NCBI GenBank assembly: GCA_027625915.1
Contig: JANTQA010000008.1
Coordinates: 9,470,501-9,534,500, forward strand
From: Anaeramoeba flamelloides
Lineage: Eukaryota; Metamonada; Anaeramoebidae
Length of the DNA: 64,000 nt
Direction: 5' to 3'
Shown: positions 12,101 to 22,400 of the stretch, piece by piece
How the letters are laid out: every line of letters starts with the position of its first letter
Position numbering within the stretch: the first letter of the stretch is position 1
Made by a program: the position numbers and the translations under genes
Notes under the pieces: generated by a model
What the model was told of the DNA's origin: nothing
What the model saw: the letters and a program-made list of their open reading frames with translations, nothing else
Database searches by the model: none

Positions 12101-15100
12101 CTGAAAAAGACAATATTCTCTGAATTAATTTTATCAAATACATTTTCTTTTAGTAATATTATCTAATTTTATACTTTTTAAAATTATTTTGTTAAAAAAA
12201 AAGTTTTTGTGATTTTTGTAATCTTAAAAATGTGAAAATTCCCTTTGTTTCATTTTCAAAAAAATCTATAAAAAGAAGAATAAAAAATAAAATATTGAAA
12301 AAAACATTTTTTTCTGGTAATGAATTTTGAATGGAAATGATTTCATTTCATTGCCTAAATTTATTTCCTTAAATTTTCAAAGAGTAATTTTTTTTTTTTT
12401 TTTAATATTTTACTCATTTTGTTTGTCATTGCCGCTTTTATTACTTTGGAGAAAGTTTCAATATGTTATTTTTATTCTTTAAGGTTATGATTTTAAAATT
12501 GAGGAAAATTTGAGAAATAAAAGAAAATTAGATTTAATTTTTATCTCATTGTAACTGAAAGCCCAGTGATTTAATTCTTTAATGTAAACTCCATTTCAAA
12601 ATCATTTGCCCATTTGAAAAATCAAATTTTGAAAATAAATATTTTTATAAATTGAAGTTATCTATGATAATAAAAAAAATATAATTTTAATATTTAGTTC
12701 TATCCACTAGAAATATTTGTTTTTCATCTAAAAATAAAATAATAAAAAATTAAAAAAAAAATAAAAAAAAATTGGGCCATTTATTATGAAATTTATTTTA
12801 GTATAATTTTCAACATAATCAACCAAATCGCATAGTATTTATCAAGTATATAAACATTTGTTTGACTGTTTTGATGTTTTTGTTCCATGTTTTGAAAATA
12901 ACCAGTTGAATTGAAACAAAATATTTTTAATTTCAATTGGAAAAATTTTGATTTAATATATTTAAAATATTTTGAAAAGGGCAATAATGTTAAATTAGTA
13001 TTTAAAAAAATTGAAATTTTATCACAATAGTTCACTACAGAAGAGTCAAATCAATGAGATAATTTCCCTATTTAATTGAATTGTGGAAATCTTTTTATTA
13101 TTTTTTCAACTAAGTTTGTTAGGGAAACAAATATATATATATATATATAAACTAAAATTCAAAATTTCCCACACAGTTAAAATGGTACAAAGAATCACAA
13201 TTATACAATTTCATTCAAATTGGAAAATAATTTTGATTTTTGAAAAATATGAAAATCATTTTTTCATCTTTTAGTTTTTTGTTTTCATTTCATTTTTTGA
13301 ATTATCTAACTTGTTTCGTTTCTATCAAAGTTTTTTTTTCAAGGATTGATATTAGGTTAAGGTTGAGCTCTTTTGTTCAAAATAGAAGAACTCAAATAAA
13401 ATTAGTTGGTTGTGTCTAACCATTTGATCGATCAATATTCCTAATAGAACTTAACAATTTTGGAGATGTGCTAACAAAAAAATGCATTGGTAAATTAGTT
13501 TAACACACCAATAATTTATTAGTATTGATAATTATTTATTTTTTGTTTTGTGAATATTGTAATTTATGAACAAGTATTAACATTTCAATTATTGATAAGT
13601 GTTTCTATTTTTGGTATTTTCGAGAATTGATTAAATATGATTTTTTTTTCAAAAATTGATTTTTGGTGTGTTAAAAAATTTTTAATTGGAAAATAGATCA
13701 AACTTGTCGATGTTAAATAAATATCTAAATACCAAAACATGATCTTATGAAAAAAGTGTTATTTTTTCGAATTTTTGGAAATTCAATAAATTTGATTCGA
13801 TTCCTTGAGTTAATCAATTTTTTGTTTAAAAGTTTTCTTTAAATTAAGCTCAAATACTGCCATTTTCAAAATAAAAAACGACAAATTTTCAATCAAGTTC
13901 GCAAAAATATTTATACTACCATTATTAGTTGAAAAAAGCCTAAGCTTTTCAGAAATCAATTGGAAATTATAATATTCTAGTGATTTGATTAAGCTTCTTT
14001 ATTGAACTTTTGAGAGGAAATTTAAACGTTTTTTAATCGAAATTAACAGTAATTTAATTAAAATTACACAATTTTTGAAAAGTAAACTCTTTTTCAAACA
14101 AAAGGGCACACCTCTAAAATCATCAATACTATTGAATTTGATTGTTAATAAGATAATTACTTATTGGTGATTTTCATTTTAATTATTCATTTTTTCATTT
14201 TTTGTTTTTTTATTTATGGATATTGAACAGTTGGAAAATGAAAAAAACAAGATAAAGAAAAAATCGATTTGGAAATAATCTGCTAATATAAAAATGGGAA
14301 CAGTTTAAGTTTTGTTTCGAATGAAAAAGATAAGGAAATTAAAAAAGACATTTATTGGATTGATGGTTGGAACTAAGATAAAAGAAAATTAAAAAAAAAA
14401 TAATTCCAACAAAATACCCAGATGAATTTGGGGTTTTATATTGAAAATAAGACTTTAAAGAACAAAAGTTTGACGTGTAAAGAGTTATCAATAAAATTTA
14501 AAGAACTTTTCCCCAATTCACCTTGTTCAAAGGTTTTTTAATGATTTTATAATTTTTTTCCCCTACAATTTACAAAATGAGATTTCTCATTTCAAATAAA
14601 AGGGCACATCAATTTTTAAAATCTTTAATTGTAATTTTTATTGTTTTGTTTTCATGAGTTTTAAATATTCTTTTCAGTGTTTTTTTGTATTTTAAAGAGT
14701 TTCTTTGATTTTTGAATGATGCTACAATTAATTTGATTCAATTATGAATAATTATTGAAATTTTTTGTGAACTTTTATTCGAAAAAGAGTTTATTTAAAT
14801 CAATTCTATTAAGAATTTGATTTCTCTCAGGGTGTAATTCACCAAAAAAAAAAAAGGTTAATCTTAATAAAAATTTTACTTTTTTAGTGTTATTTTTTAT
14901 AGGCTCTGAACATTTTTTTTCATTTGGCTGATTAAAAACCATTTTTTTCTCTCAAATACTAGATCCACAGTGTTTTTTTTTTTGGTAGGTTTTGTTAGAT
15001 TTAAATAAATCAAATTCGTTTCGAAAATGAGACTGAAAAAAAGATATTTTTGTTGTTTGCTTATTATAAAATGAATAACTTTTATGTAATTATTCAAAGC

Positions 15101-16015
15101 AAAAGAAAAATTACATGAAATGTTCATAAATAGTAGCTTTTAGATAAGAATTTTTATTCAATGCGGATAAACGATTTGGTATCTCATTCGAGTTCTACGA
15201 AGGTTTTCTTTGATGGTTAACTTTAATAACATTGAAAAAAAGCAAAAACACCCAGAAGTGGAAATTTTTTGCTTTTTAAATCAAAATAATAGATTTTTAA
15301 ATGCGCTGCAAATATTACTGGAGAAATTTTTACACTTTAATATGCGATTTTTTTAATCTTTTTGCTTTATTTAAAGCCTTTTGAATGAGGAAAACAACAA
15401 CTTAACGAAAAAAAGACTAATTCATGAAATTGGCGGTCTTGTGAATGAATTAAACAAAAAGAAAAAATAAAAAAAAAATTTTTTTACAGATTGTTTTTTT
15501 GACTTGAGTAATTGGAGCTTTTTTTTTAATTTGTTTGTTCTTTCTTCTTTTTCTTCTAATCTTTTTTTTTGTTCATTAAGTCTTTTTTGTTCTTCTTGTT
15601 CACGCTTCATTTTTTCTTCGGTTCTTTGTTTTTTACGTTGGATTTGTTCCAAATTTTTTTGTTGTTGGGTTTGATTTCCACCATTTGTTTGTTGGTTGTT
15701 CTCATTTTTCTGAGTTTGTGTGTTTTGCTTTTCGACCTTTTCTTTTTTTAATTCTTTGGTTTGGGAATTATTTACTTTTGGTGTAAATATTGGCTTCAAT
15801 AAAATGCTATTATTTATTCCCCTACCTCTGCCTCTGCCTCTCCCCCTACTCCGGCCTCTCCCCCTTCCACTCCCAAAAACTTGTTCACGCTTAAAAATTG
15901 GGCTAGAGCTTGATCGAAGAAATGTTCCTCTTCCTCCAACAGGAGATTTTAAATTAAGTCCAAAACCATTAATTACTTGGTTTGATCCAAAAGGATTTTT
16001 GATTGGAGTTGTCAT
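3124..16015 (-). CDS. LisH-domain Ras guanine-nucleotide exchange factor (RasGEF), seven exons
   Basis: Predicted exons, 5' to 3' on the minus strand: 16015-15488, 11006-10643, 8434-8320, 5297-5152, 4952-4793, 4593-3957, 3783-3124. All joins are GT-AG with matching phase, giving 869 residues and a TAA stop. Domains: an RG-rich tract near residues 55-75 followed by a Q/N/E/K-rich coiled segment; a LisH motif around 357-385 (LIMQNLITLGFRKTKKILE); RasGEF_N around 470-590 (LMTYQSFTTPAKLFSRLM); and the catalytic Cdc25 domain around 630-860, with PYLGVYLTDLTFIEEGNP and HRFNEVSAWVVTTIL. Such proteins load small Ras-type GTPases with GTP at membranes; LisH usually mediates dimerisation. The RasGEF core (last four exons) is very secure. 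The join of the 16015-15488 exon through a 4.5-kb intron rests on phase and composition only; an in-frame ATG at 16051 is an alternative start. Confidence 0.88.
5335..6655. mobile_element. DNA-transposon-like insertion with subterminal ATCGCGAT repeats (RasGEF intron)
   Basis: Both ends of this segment (about 5380-5530 and 6465-6640) are packed with variants of ATCGCGAT/ATCACGAT in both orientations, which occur almost nowhere else in the window. The outer ends are weakly inverted: GGATTAGGTATTATAATAG on the left against AGGATTTGACGATACCTATG read from the right. Clustered subterminal repeats are a known feature of hAT-like and related cut-and-paste transposons. No clear target-site duplication or transposase was found. 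Boundaries are approximate. Confidence 0.5.
6864..7397. mobile_element. Mariner-style short element, family M copy 1
   Basis: The 534-bp unit begins TAAACTAGATTCCAAAAATT and ends CAAATTTTTGGAACGGGGTTTA, so its ends are imperfect inverted repeats. It sits in a (TA)n run, consistent with TA target duplication. Related copies are at 9225-9759 (opposite orientation), 13148-13690, 17855-18393, 32955-33493 and 59107-60411. A shared internal word is TTTGATCGATCAACAATKGTT. No intact transposase is present, so this is a non-autonomous or decayed Tc1/mariner-type element. Confidence 0.7.
7619..8203. mobile_element. Family N element, diverged copy 1
   Basis: The ends read TAAGAAATTTCCAAAAAATT and AACTTTTTTGGAAATATCTTA, degenerate versions of the TAAGCTATTTCC...GGAAATAGCTTA termini of family N. 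The length (about 585 bp) equals that of the better copies. It lies in the RasGEF intron 8319-5298. Confidence 0.5.
9225..9759. mobile_element. Mariner-style short element, family M copy 2 (inverted)
   Basis: This 535-bp unit starts TAAACCCCATTCCAAAATTT and ends CAAAATTTTGGAATTTAGTTTA. It is the reverse complement of copy 1 over its whole length, including the internal CAATTGTTGATCGATCAAAT region. It lies within the RasGEF intron 10642-8435. Confidence 0.7.
10018..10298. repeat. ~285-bp dispersed repeat X, copy 1
   Basis: Shares a long collinear similarity with 24117-24397: ATTGATAATTMARCCTWTAAAT, CTAATACAARGATCMTTTTT, CACTAATGTGATT and GCTAATCCCTTAA-like blocks in the same order. The first ~90 bases contain an inverted word (CGCCACAAATTTAA ... 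TTTAAATTTGTGGTG). No open frame. Located in a RasGEF intron; the partner is in a formin intron. Confidence 0.6.
13148..13690. mobile_element. Mariner-style short element, family M copy 3 (diverged)
   Basis: Starts TAAACTAAAATTCAAAATTT directly after a (TA)n run and follows the family M order (a CACAGTTAAAAT block, a TTTGATCGATCAATATTC block, then a TTTTGGTGTGTTAAAAAATT end). It is more diverged than copies 1, 2 and 5, and is closest to the split copy at 59107-60411. Confidence 0.55.
13636..13780. repeat. Repeat Y copy 1
   Basis: The block TTGATTTTTGGTGTGTT ... GATGTTAAATAAATATCTAA ... CCAAAACATGATCTTATG is repeated in reverse complement at about 17690-17830. It overlaps the right end of family M copy 3, so one may have carried the other. 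Confidence 0.5.
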
Positions 16016-17689
16016 TTTCTTATCTAAAAGTTTTTGGAAAAAAATGATCATTTCCGAAAAAAACCTTTCAACTAAAAATTGTAAGAATTTTACTAAACTT
16101 TATCACTTTAACAATGAAATTTGTCTTAAAAGGAGTTGTAAGAGGTTTAAACGTTTGAAAATTATCTGAAAGTGTTTGAAAAGACTAAAAGTTTTAAAAA
16201 ATCTTGATCTTATTTTATAAAGGTAAGGTACTTTTATGACGAATTTTCAAAATAATTTTTCAATCAAAACCTCTGGGAAACTTCAAATATTCAAATAGTA
16301 GAATTATAAGATTGAAGATTTCTGTTTTGATTAGACCCATTTGTGAATTAATATAATTATACTTTATATGAATGTGTATTCTCCAAAACCAAGATAATCT
16401 TCACAGGATATAATTACAAAAAAAATAAGAATCAGTAAACCATATATATTTTAACTTTTTCAAAAAAAAAACAAATTTGTTTTCAGAAGTGCAAACCAAG
16501 GATTCAAATTATTAGACGATAGGTTGTTCAATTTTTCACACCCAACATTCTGAAAAAGTTATTTATTTATATCCGAAAATACAATTGGTTTTTTACTTGA
16601 AAGTTCTGAAATTTTGATTTATTTTTCTATTTTATACATTTTCCAATATTTAATAATTCTCATTTTTAGTTGTCAAAAATACACATTAGTTAATCCTAAA
16701 AATCGTGTTTCAAATTAAACCTGGGATTTTTTTTCTTCATGTTCCAATAACAAGATTTAATTTGGTATTTAAAAGTATACCTAAGTTCAATTCAATTTTG
16801 AAAGTAAATTCCTTGATTTTAAAAGTAAATTTTAAATTAATGAATGGAATTTGTTTAAAATTTTTAAAAATTTTCTTACTTGTTTTTAAATGTTTGATAA
16901 GTTTTCCAAAATTTATCTCTGAAATAATCTCTATTTTTTAAGAGGAAAAACATTTCCATTTGATGTAGCATTTTAGGAATTTCTTTTTTTTATCAATACT
17001 ACTATAAGAAATCTATACTATTTTTATATATTGTTAATTGTTGGTTTATTGTATCTTTTAATGTACCAACGCTCTCTTAAAAGAAATTTGGCTTTGAATT
17101 TGACACACATTTTTATCCCAAATCAGGGTGGTCTATTTTTGTTTAAATTATTTTCAAAAATAATTATCAAAAGTTTTTTAAATAATTTTTATATATATAT
17201 AATTTTCCAAGAAATTATCATATCAAAAAGTTTTCCCAAGGTTACATTGGATTTTTATAAATATCATAATATGATACTGATATAGATTTTCATATGCGCT
17301 ATCTTTTTTCGAAGGTTTACTCTTTCAAAATATATTTATTATTAAAAAAAAATCATATCAACTTTGAACTGATAGTATCTATTTTACCTATAATTAAAAT
17401 TTTTTTAAAACCGATTAAACAATGGAAGAATCAAATACATATTATTTTATTCAAGGTAATAGAGAATTATAATTCTTCAAAAATATTTGTATTATTTTTT
17501 CATTTTTTTATTTTGTTTTTCGTTTTATTTTTCCATTGACTTAATAAATTAAAGTCAACAAAAAAAAAAAAAAAAAATAGAATGATTGATATCAAGATTA
17601 AGATGAGCAAGTTTAAATTACAAAAACCCCAATAATATTTTTTTTTCAGGCATCTAATCATTTTATTGATCGATAAATATCAAAAAAGA

Positions 17690-17830
17690 ATAAAATAACA
17701 CTTTTTTCATAAGATCATGTTTTGGTGTTTAGATATTTATTTAACATCGGTAAGTACAATCTAAATTCCAATTAATTTTTTTAAAACATACCAAAATCAA
17801 TTTTTTTAAAACATACCAAAATCAATTTTT
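17690..17830. repeat. Repeat Y copy 2 (inverted)
   Basis: Reverse-complement match to about 13636-13780, including CATAAGATCATGTTTTGGTG and TTAGATATTTATTTAACATC. A short duplication (AAAACATACCAAAATCAATT) occurs twice in tandem at its right end, directly before family M copy 4. Confidence 0.5.
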
Positions 17831-17854
17831 ACAAAAGAATGATATTAAATACTA

Positions 17855-18393
17855 TAAACAACAATTCAAAATTTTTCACACAGTTAAATAGTTAAAAGAA
17901 TAAAAATGATAGAATTTCATTTAAATAAGAAATAGTTTTGATTTTTGGAAAAATATGAAAATAATTTTTTATTTTTGTAGTTTTTTGTTTTTATTTCATT
18001 TTGGGAATTAGAAAAAATATTTTGAGAGATCATGAATTTTAACAAACTTTTAATATTAAGTTAAACTTGAGTTCCTCGAAATAGAATAACTAAAAAAAAA
18101 TAGATGATGGGTTCGAAAAATTTGATAGGTCAACAATTGTTGGTGAAATTTCATCAAATTTACCAATACATTTTTAATCACTTGTTTCATCATTCTGGAT
18201 TCACCGATTTTTATTTTTTTATTTTTTTTCTTTTTTCTTTTATTTAGATGAAAATGATTACTTATAAAAAACATCAATAATCGGTTACTTAAAAGTGGTT
18301 TATTATTACATTTGTAAAAATATAATAAATTGAGTTTTTTTTTTTCCCCTATTTTTGAATTTAAGTGTGTCCCAATTTTTGGAATATTGTTTA
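17855..18393. mobile_element. Mariner-style short element, family M copy 4
   Basis: About 539 bp from TAAACAACAATTCAAAATTT to CAATTTTTGGAATATTGTTTA, with the family block CAACAATTGTTGGTGAAATT in the middle. No transposase frame is intact. Confidence 0.6.
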
Positions 18394-18414
18394 GATTTCA
18401 AAAAATGTTCATTA

Positions 18415-19277
18415 CCATTGTGAAAAAAATTTGGGTCATTAAAAAAATTGGGTCAGTCAAAAATTTGTTTTCGTTTTTTAAATAATAAATATTAGCAAAA
18501 TGATTTTTGATCAAAGTAAAATTTTATGAACAAATCTTACATTTAAGAAAAACTAAAGTCATTATCAATAATAATTTTCAAAGGCAATATTATCTTGTTG
18601 CATTTTAACCTTTTGGAATTACTGTGGAACTCTAAAAAACCAAAATTTACATTTAATTGTAAACTTTACTAAAAATGTTGATTTTTTTTTATTAGATTAC
18701 ATTCCAAGATCAAGTTAATCTTTGTTTTGGAAGATCAAAAATTAATTACCCTTTTAAATTAAGGTTTGTATATGGCGATTTAAAGAATTTAAATGGTTTC
18801 TGAAATCGTGATATTTCGGTATTTTGAAGTTTTGATTGTAAACATTAGTGGAAAACAACCTCTTTCAAAAAAAACAGCTTTTTTGGAAGATTTTATTATT
18901 CAATTTGATTTAAAAGGATATTTAAGATTAACTGTGATAAATTTGCGTTGATTAACAATGATAAATATCTTATTAGATTAATAGATTATAATATTTCCTA
19001 TTAAATAGTTCTCTTATTTTTAGTAAAGTTGACAATTAAAAATAAATTTTTGTTTATTGGAGTTCCTGAGTAATTCCAAAAGGTTAAAATGCAACAATTT
19101 AATTTTTCTTCTGAAAATTATTATTGATAGTGACTTTGGTTTTTCTTAAATGTAAGATTTGTTCATAAAATTTTACTTTGATCAAAAATCATTTTGCTAA
19201 TATTTATTATTTAAAAAACGAAAACAAATTTTTGACTGACCCAATTTTTTTAATGACCCAAATTTTTTTCACAATGG
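18415..19277. mobile_element. Long-TIR element, family T copy 1 (863 bp, TTA flanks)
   Basis: Begins CCATTGTGAAAAAAATTTGG and ends with its reverse complement. The terminal inverted repeats are about 230-260 bp long. TTA is present immediately outside both ends (18412-18414 and 19278-19280), as in the second copy at 57108-57972. A 3-bp TWA duplication is typical of PIF/Harbinger elements; a TA duplication cannot be excluded. No open frame of note, so it is non-autonomous. Confidence 0.85.
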
Positions 19278-19491
19278 TTAAAAAATTTGGAAAAAATGTA
19301 AATAAAAATAAAAACTTTATAAAAAAAAGGCTAAATTTATTATTTTAATTGATATTGATTAATGGTATCAATTTTATTATTTTTAATACAAACTAATTAT
19401 TCTATTGGAAATTATTAAGAACCACAAAGAAAAAAAAAGAAAAAATAAAAAAAAAAAAGAGAAAAGTAAAGAAAAAATAAAAACAAAAAAA

Positions 19492-22400
19492 TTATTTTTT
19501 TAAGCGGTTATTTCTAATCCTTGTCACTCTTCTGGGCGAGTTAGTACCTCTTGAAACCTTTGTAAGCTGTGAACGGAAATTGGGTATTGATGATTTCTTT
19601 TGATTTGAATCAAAAATTTGCGTTGAATTATTTTTTTTTAGCTTAAAGGCTTCTCCTGAACGCATTTTGAGTATGATATTATCCATTAACCCCTTTTCGT
19701 CTGTCATTGAATCGTGCACATTTTGTATATTTTTATTTTTATTTCTTTTTAAATTTCTTTCTTCTAATTTTTTTTTTTTAATTTCTTCTTGTACTTTTTT
19801 TTCATTATCTATTTTAGCCTTTTTAAAGCTGATCAAAAAATCTTTAATGTAGCCAAAAAATTGATTTGGCGCTAATTTATCGTCTGTCATACCAAAGAAT
19901 TTTTTAGTAAAATCAAATTCTTTAATTGCCGATTGGAGCAATTGGCTGATCTGATCATATTTTTTGCGTACCTCGGAGAGGAAGGGCTTCATTTTTTTGA
20001 CATAAAGGTCGTTGGGATTCTTTTCAGATAAAGGCAAATTTGACAGATGATCGATTTCTTGCCCGATCTGGTTAATATCCCTTTTGATCGTGTTGATCGT
20101 TGCAGTTAAATTCGGTAAATCAATACTGGATGCCTTTTCGTACTGTGGTATTTCCTGTAATATTTGTAAGCACGTTGGGTATTTTGATTCAACAATTTTT
20201 GCTAGATAATTCATTAACGTTAAAGATCGATCTTTTGTTGATTTGGTATCCTTCAATTTTGACAATATTTCTAAATTGAAGCCTATTGCGCCGCCCCGAA
20301 AGGACCCGCCATTCATCACATTCCCCATTTTTAATATTATTTCGATGAAGGTTTTGAAGTTTTCACTATTCTTCAGATTTATTGAACTCTTTTCCAAGAT
20401 TTTAATTTGTGGTTCAATGGTATCAACAGTTTCTTGGAAACCCTGCTTGAACAAAAATGTTTTTAATCTCTCTTCAACATGCGGGACTTGCTTTAATTGG
20501 AAATAAAACTTCTCAGCTTTGCCCAATTCAGAATATTGACCACCAAATTGGCCCACCTTTCTTCTTTCTTCGTCAGTCGGCAATTGCAAAACTAACGACC
20601 TGATGGTATCTTCGGTTAATAATTCTTCGTCTAATTTAAAAATGCATTTAATGATCTCCTTTTCATCTTTTTTCATTTTCCTGAGGATAATTTCGACATT
20701 ACTTGCCTTTTTTCCACTGATAAGATTGTGCTTTTTTTGTTCTTCTGTTGTGGGTTTATTTTTTAATAGATTAGTTTTTTTTTTTTTTTCAAATAATTTT
20801 TTGAACTCATCAAGATTTAAATCGACTTTATCGATTGAGACATCCGACCAATAGCCTTTATTTGAGAAATTATTTGGTAATTTTTTCCAATTTAGTGCAA
20901 CTAAATTACTTTTGGGTTCCCTTGGCTTGTTTCTTAACCCCCCTCCGGCTTTACCAAAGCTTGGTGGTGGTGGTAATCCCCCGCCACCTCCTCCAAAATT
21001 GGGTGGTGGTGGCAATCCCCCGCCGCCTCCTCCAAAATTGGGTGGTGGTGGTATATTCCCACCCCCTGTTCCGCCTCCTCCAAAATTGGGTGGTGGTGGT
21101 ATATTCCCACCCCCTGTTCCACCTCCTCCAAAATTGGGTGGTGGTGGTATTCCTCCGCCCCCTATCCCGTTCCCTCCAAAATTGGGTGGTGGTGGTATCC
21201 CCATACTTCCACTGGCACCCCCATTTCCGCCTGAATTTGGAGGAGGTGGTATCCCACCGTTATTATTAGTTGATTGTAATTTTGACATAGAATCATTTAT
21301 AGTTTTGTCTGTTTGGGATGTTTTATTATTGTTGTTGCTATTGCTATTGTTATTATCCAAATCACCAATTGAATGATTTGAATTTTGTAAGTTTGAAAAG
21401 TTTTTTTTGCTATCAGTGTTTTCTTTGGCTTGTAAAATATTGTGGTTTTGGCTTTGAACATGATAATCACCATTATTTTTTAATTGATCCTCTAAATGTT
21501 TTTTTTCATTTTCTAATTGTGAAATAATTTGTGAGTATTTATTTTTAATAATTTTGATTTGTTTTTGATTTTCATTTTGGTTTTTTATTTTGAAAATTCT
21601 ATTTTCATAATAATTTTTTACTTTATTAAATATTTGTGATATATTTTTATTTTTATAATCTAATTCCTTTTCAAGTTCTTTATTTCTTTCCTTTAAAAAG
21701 ATTAATTGTTTATTCTCCTTTGCAATTAGTTTTTCAATTTTGAATTCATTCTGATTTTTATTTTTATCACCATTTTCATTTTTATTTTCATTTTTCATTT
21801 TGATCTCATTCCCATTTCCATTCCCATTCCCATTCCCATTTTCTTTTTTAATTTCAATTTCGTGTTTTTGAATTTCTTTACTATTGTTAATATTTTTTTT
21901 CTGATAATATTTTGCCAACAGATCTTTAAAGGTATTTTCAGATCCAATATTATTAATTCCAAAAGTTAATAGATCATAAATACTGGAAAAAATATCTTCC
22001 CATTCATAGGGAGATTTATAAAGTAAAAAAATTATTGCCCTTAACATGTTTATTGGAATTTCTTTAAATTCTTCATCTTTTACTGTTTCTGTCAATTTTT
22101 TCATAATTTTTTCTGCTGATAATAGATTATATTCGGTTGTTCCATAATTGTCCTCCATATCCTTCATATCTTCGTACATATTATTTTCAAATAATTCTAT
22201 TAAATTAACCAAATCATCGTTATTTGTTCTTGGTATTTCGTTCAGCCAGTCATCAAATCCAATTTCAAACATCAAAAACCTTACTTGGATACGATGTGTA
22301 ATATCATCATTAGTTGTTAAACCATGGATGAGAGTCATAATAGTTGTTTGTAAATCATAATCTTTTGTTTTATATAAATGATTCAATATTAATGAGTAGG

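Larger units (their letters stand above)
11007..15487 (-). other. Long first intron of the RasGEF gene (proposed)
   Basis: A 4.5-kb stretch between a GTAAAA donor at 15487 and an ATAG acceptor at 11007-11008, both in phase 0. It contains family M copy 3 (13148-13690), repeat Y copy 1 (about 13636-13780) and otherwise AT-rich DNA in which I see no exon. If a separate gene start exists for the LisH/RasGEF part, it would lie here. Confidence 0.5.
16016..19491. other. Intergenic between RasGEF start and formin stop
   Basis: About 3.5 kb between the 5' end of the RasGEF gene and the 3' end of the formin gene, both on the minus strand. It holds repeat Y copy 2 (17690-17830), family M copy 4 (17855-18393) and family T copy 1 (18415-19277). 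No gene is recognised; open frames at 16705-17539 on the plus strand have no coding-like composition. Confidence 0.6.

Noticed and set aside
15569-16169. Plus-strand Phe/Leu/Pro-rich frames
   Set aside because: Antisense of the RG-rich and Q/K-rich first RasGEF exon.
20912-21376. Plus-strand Gly/Pro-rich frame opposite the formin
   Set aside because: It is the antisense shadow of the FH1 proline repeats.
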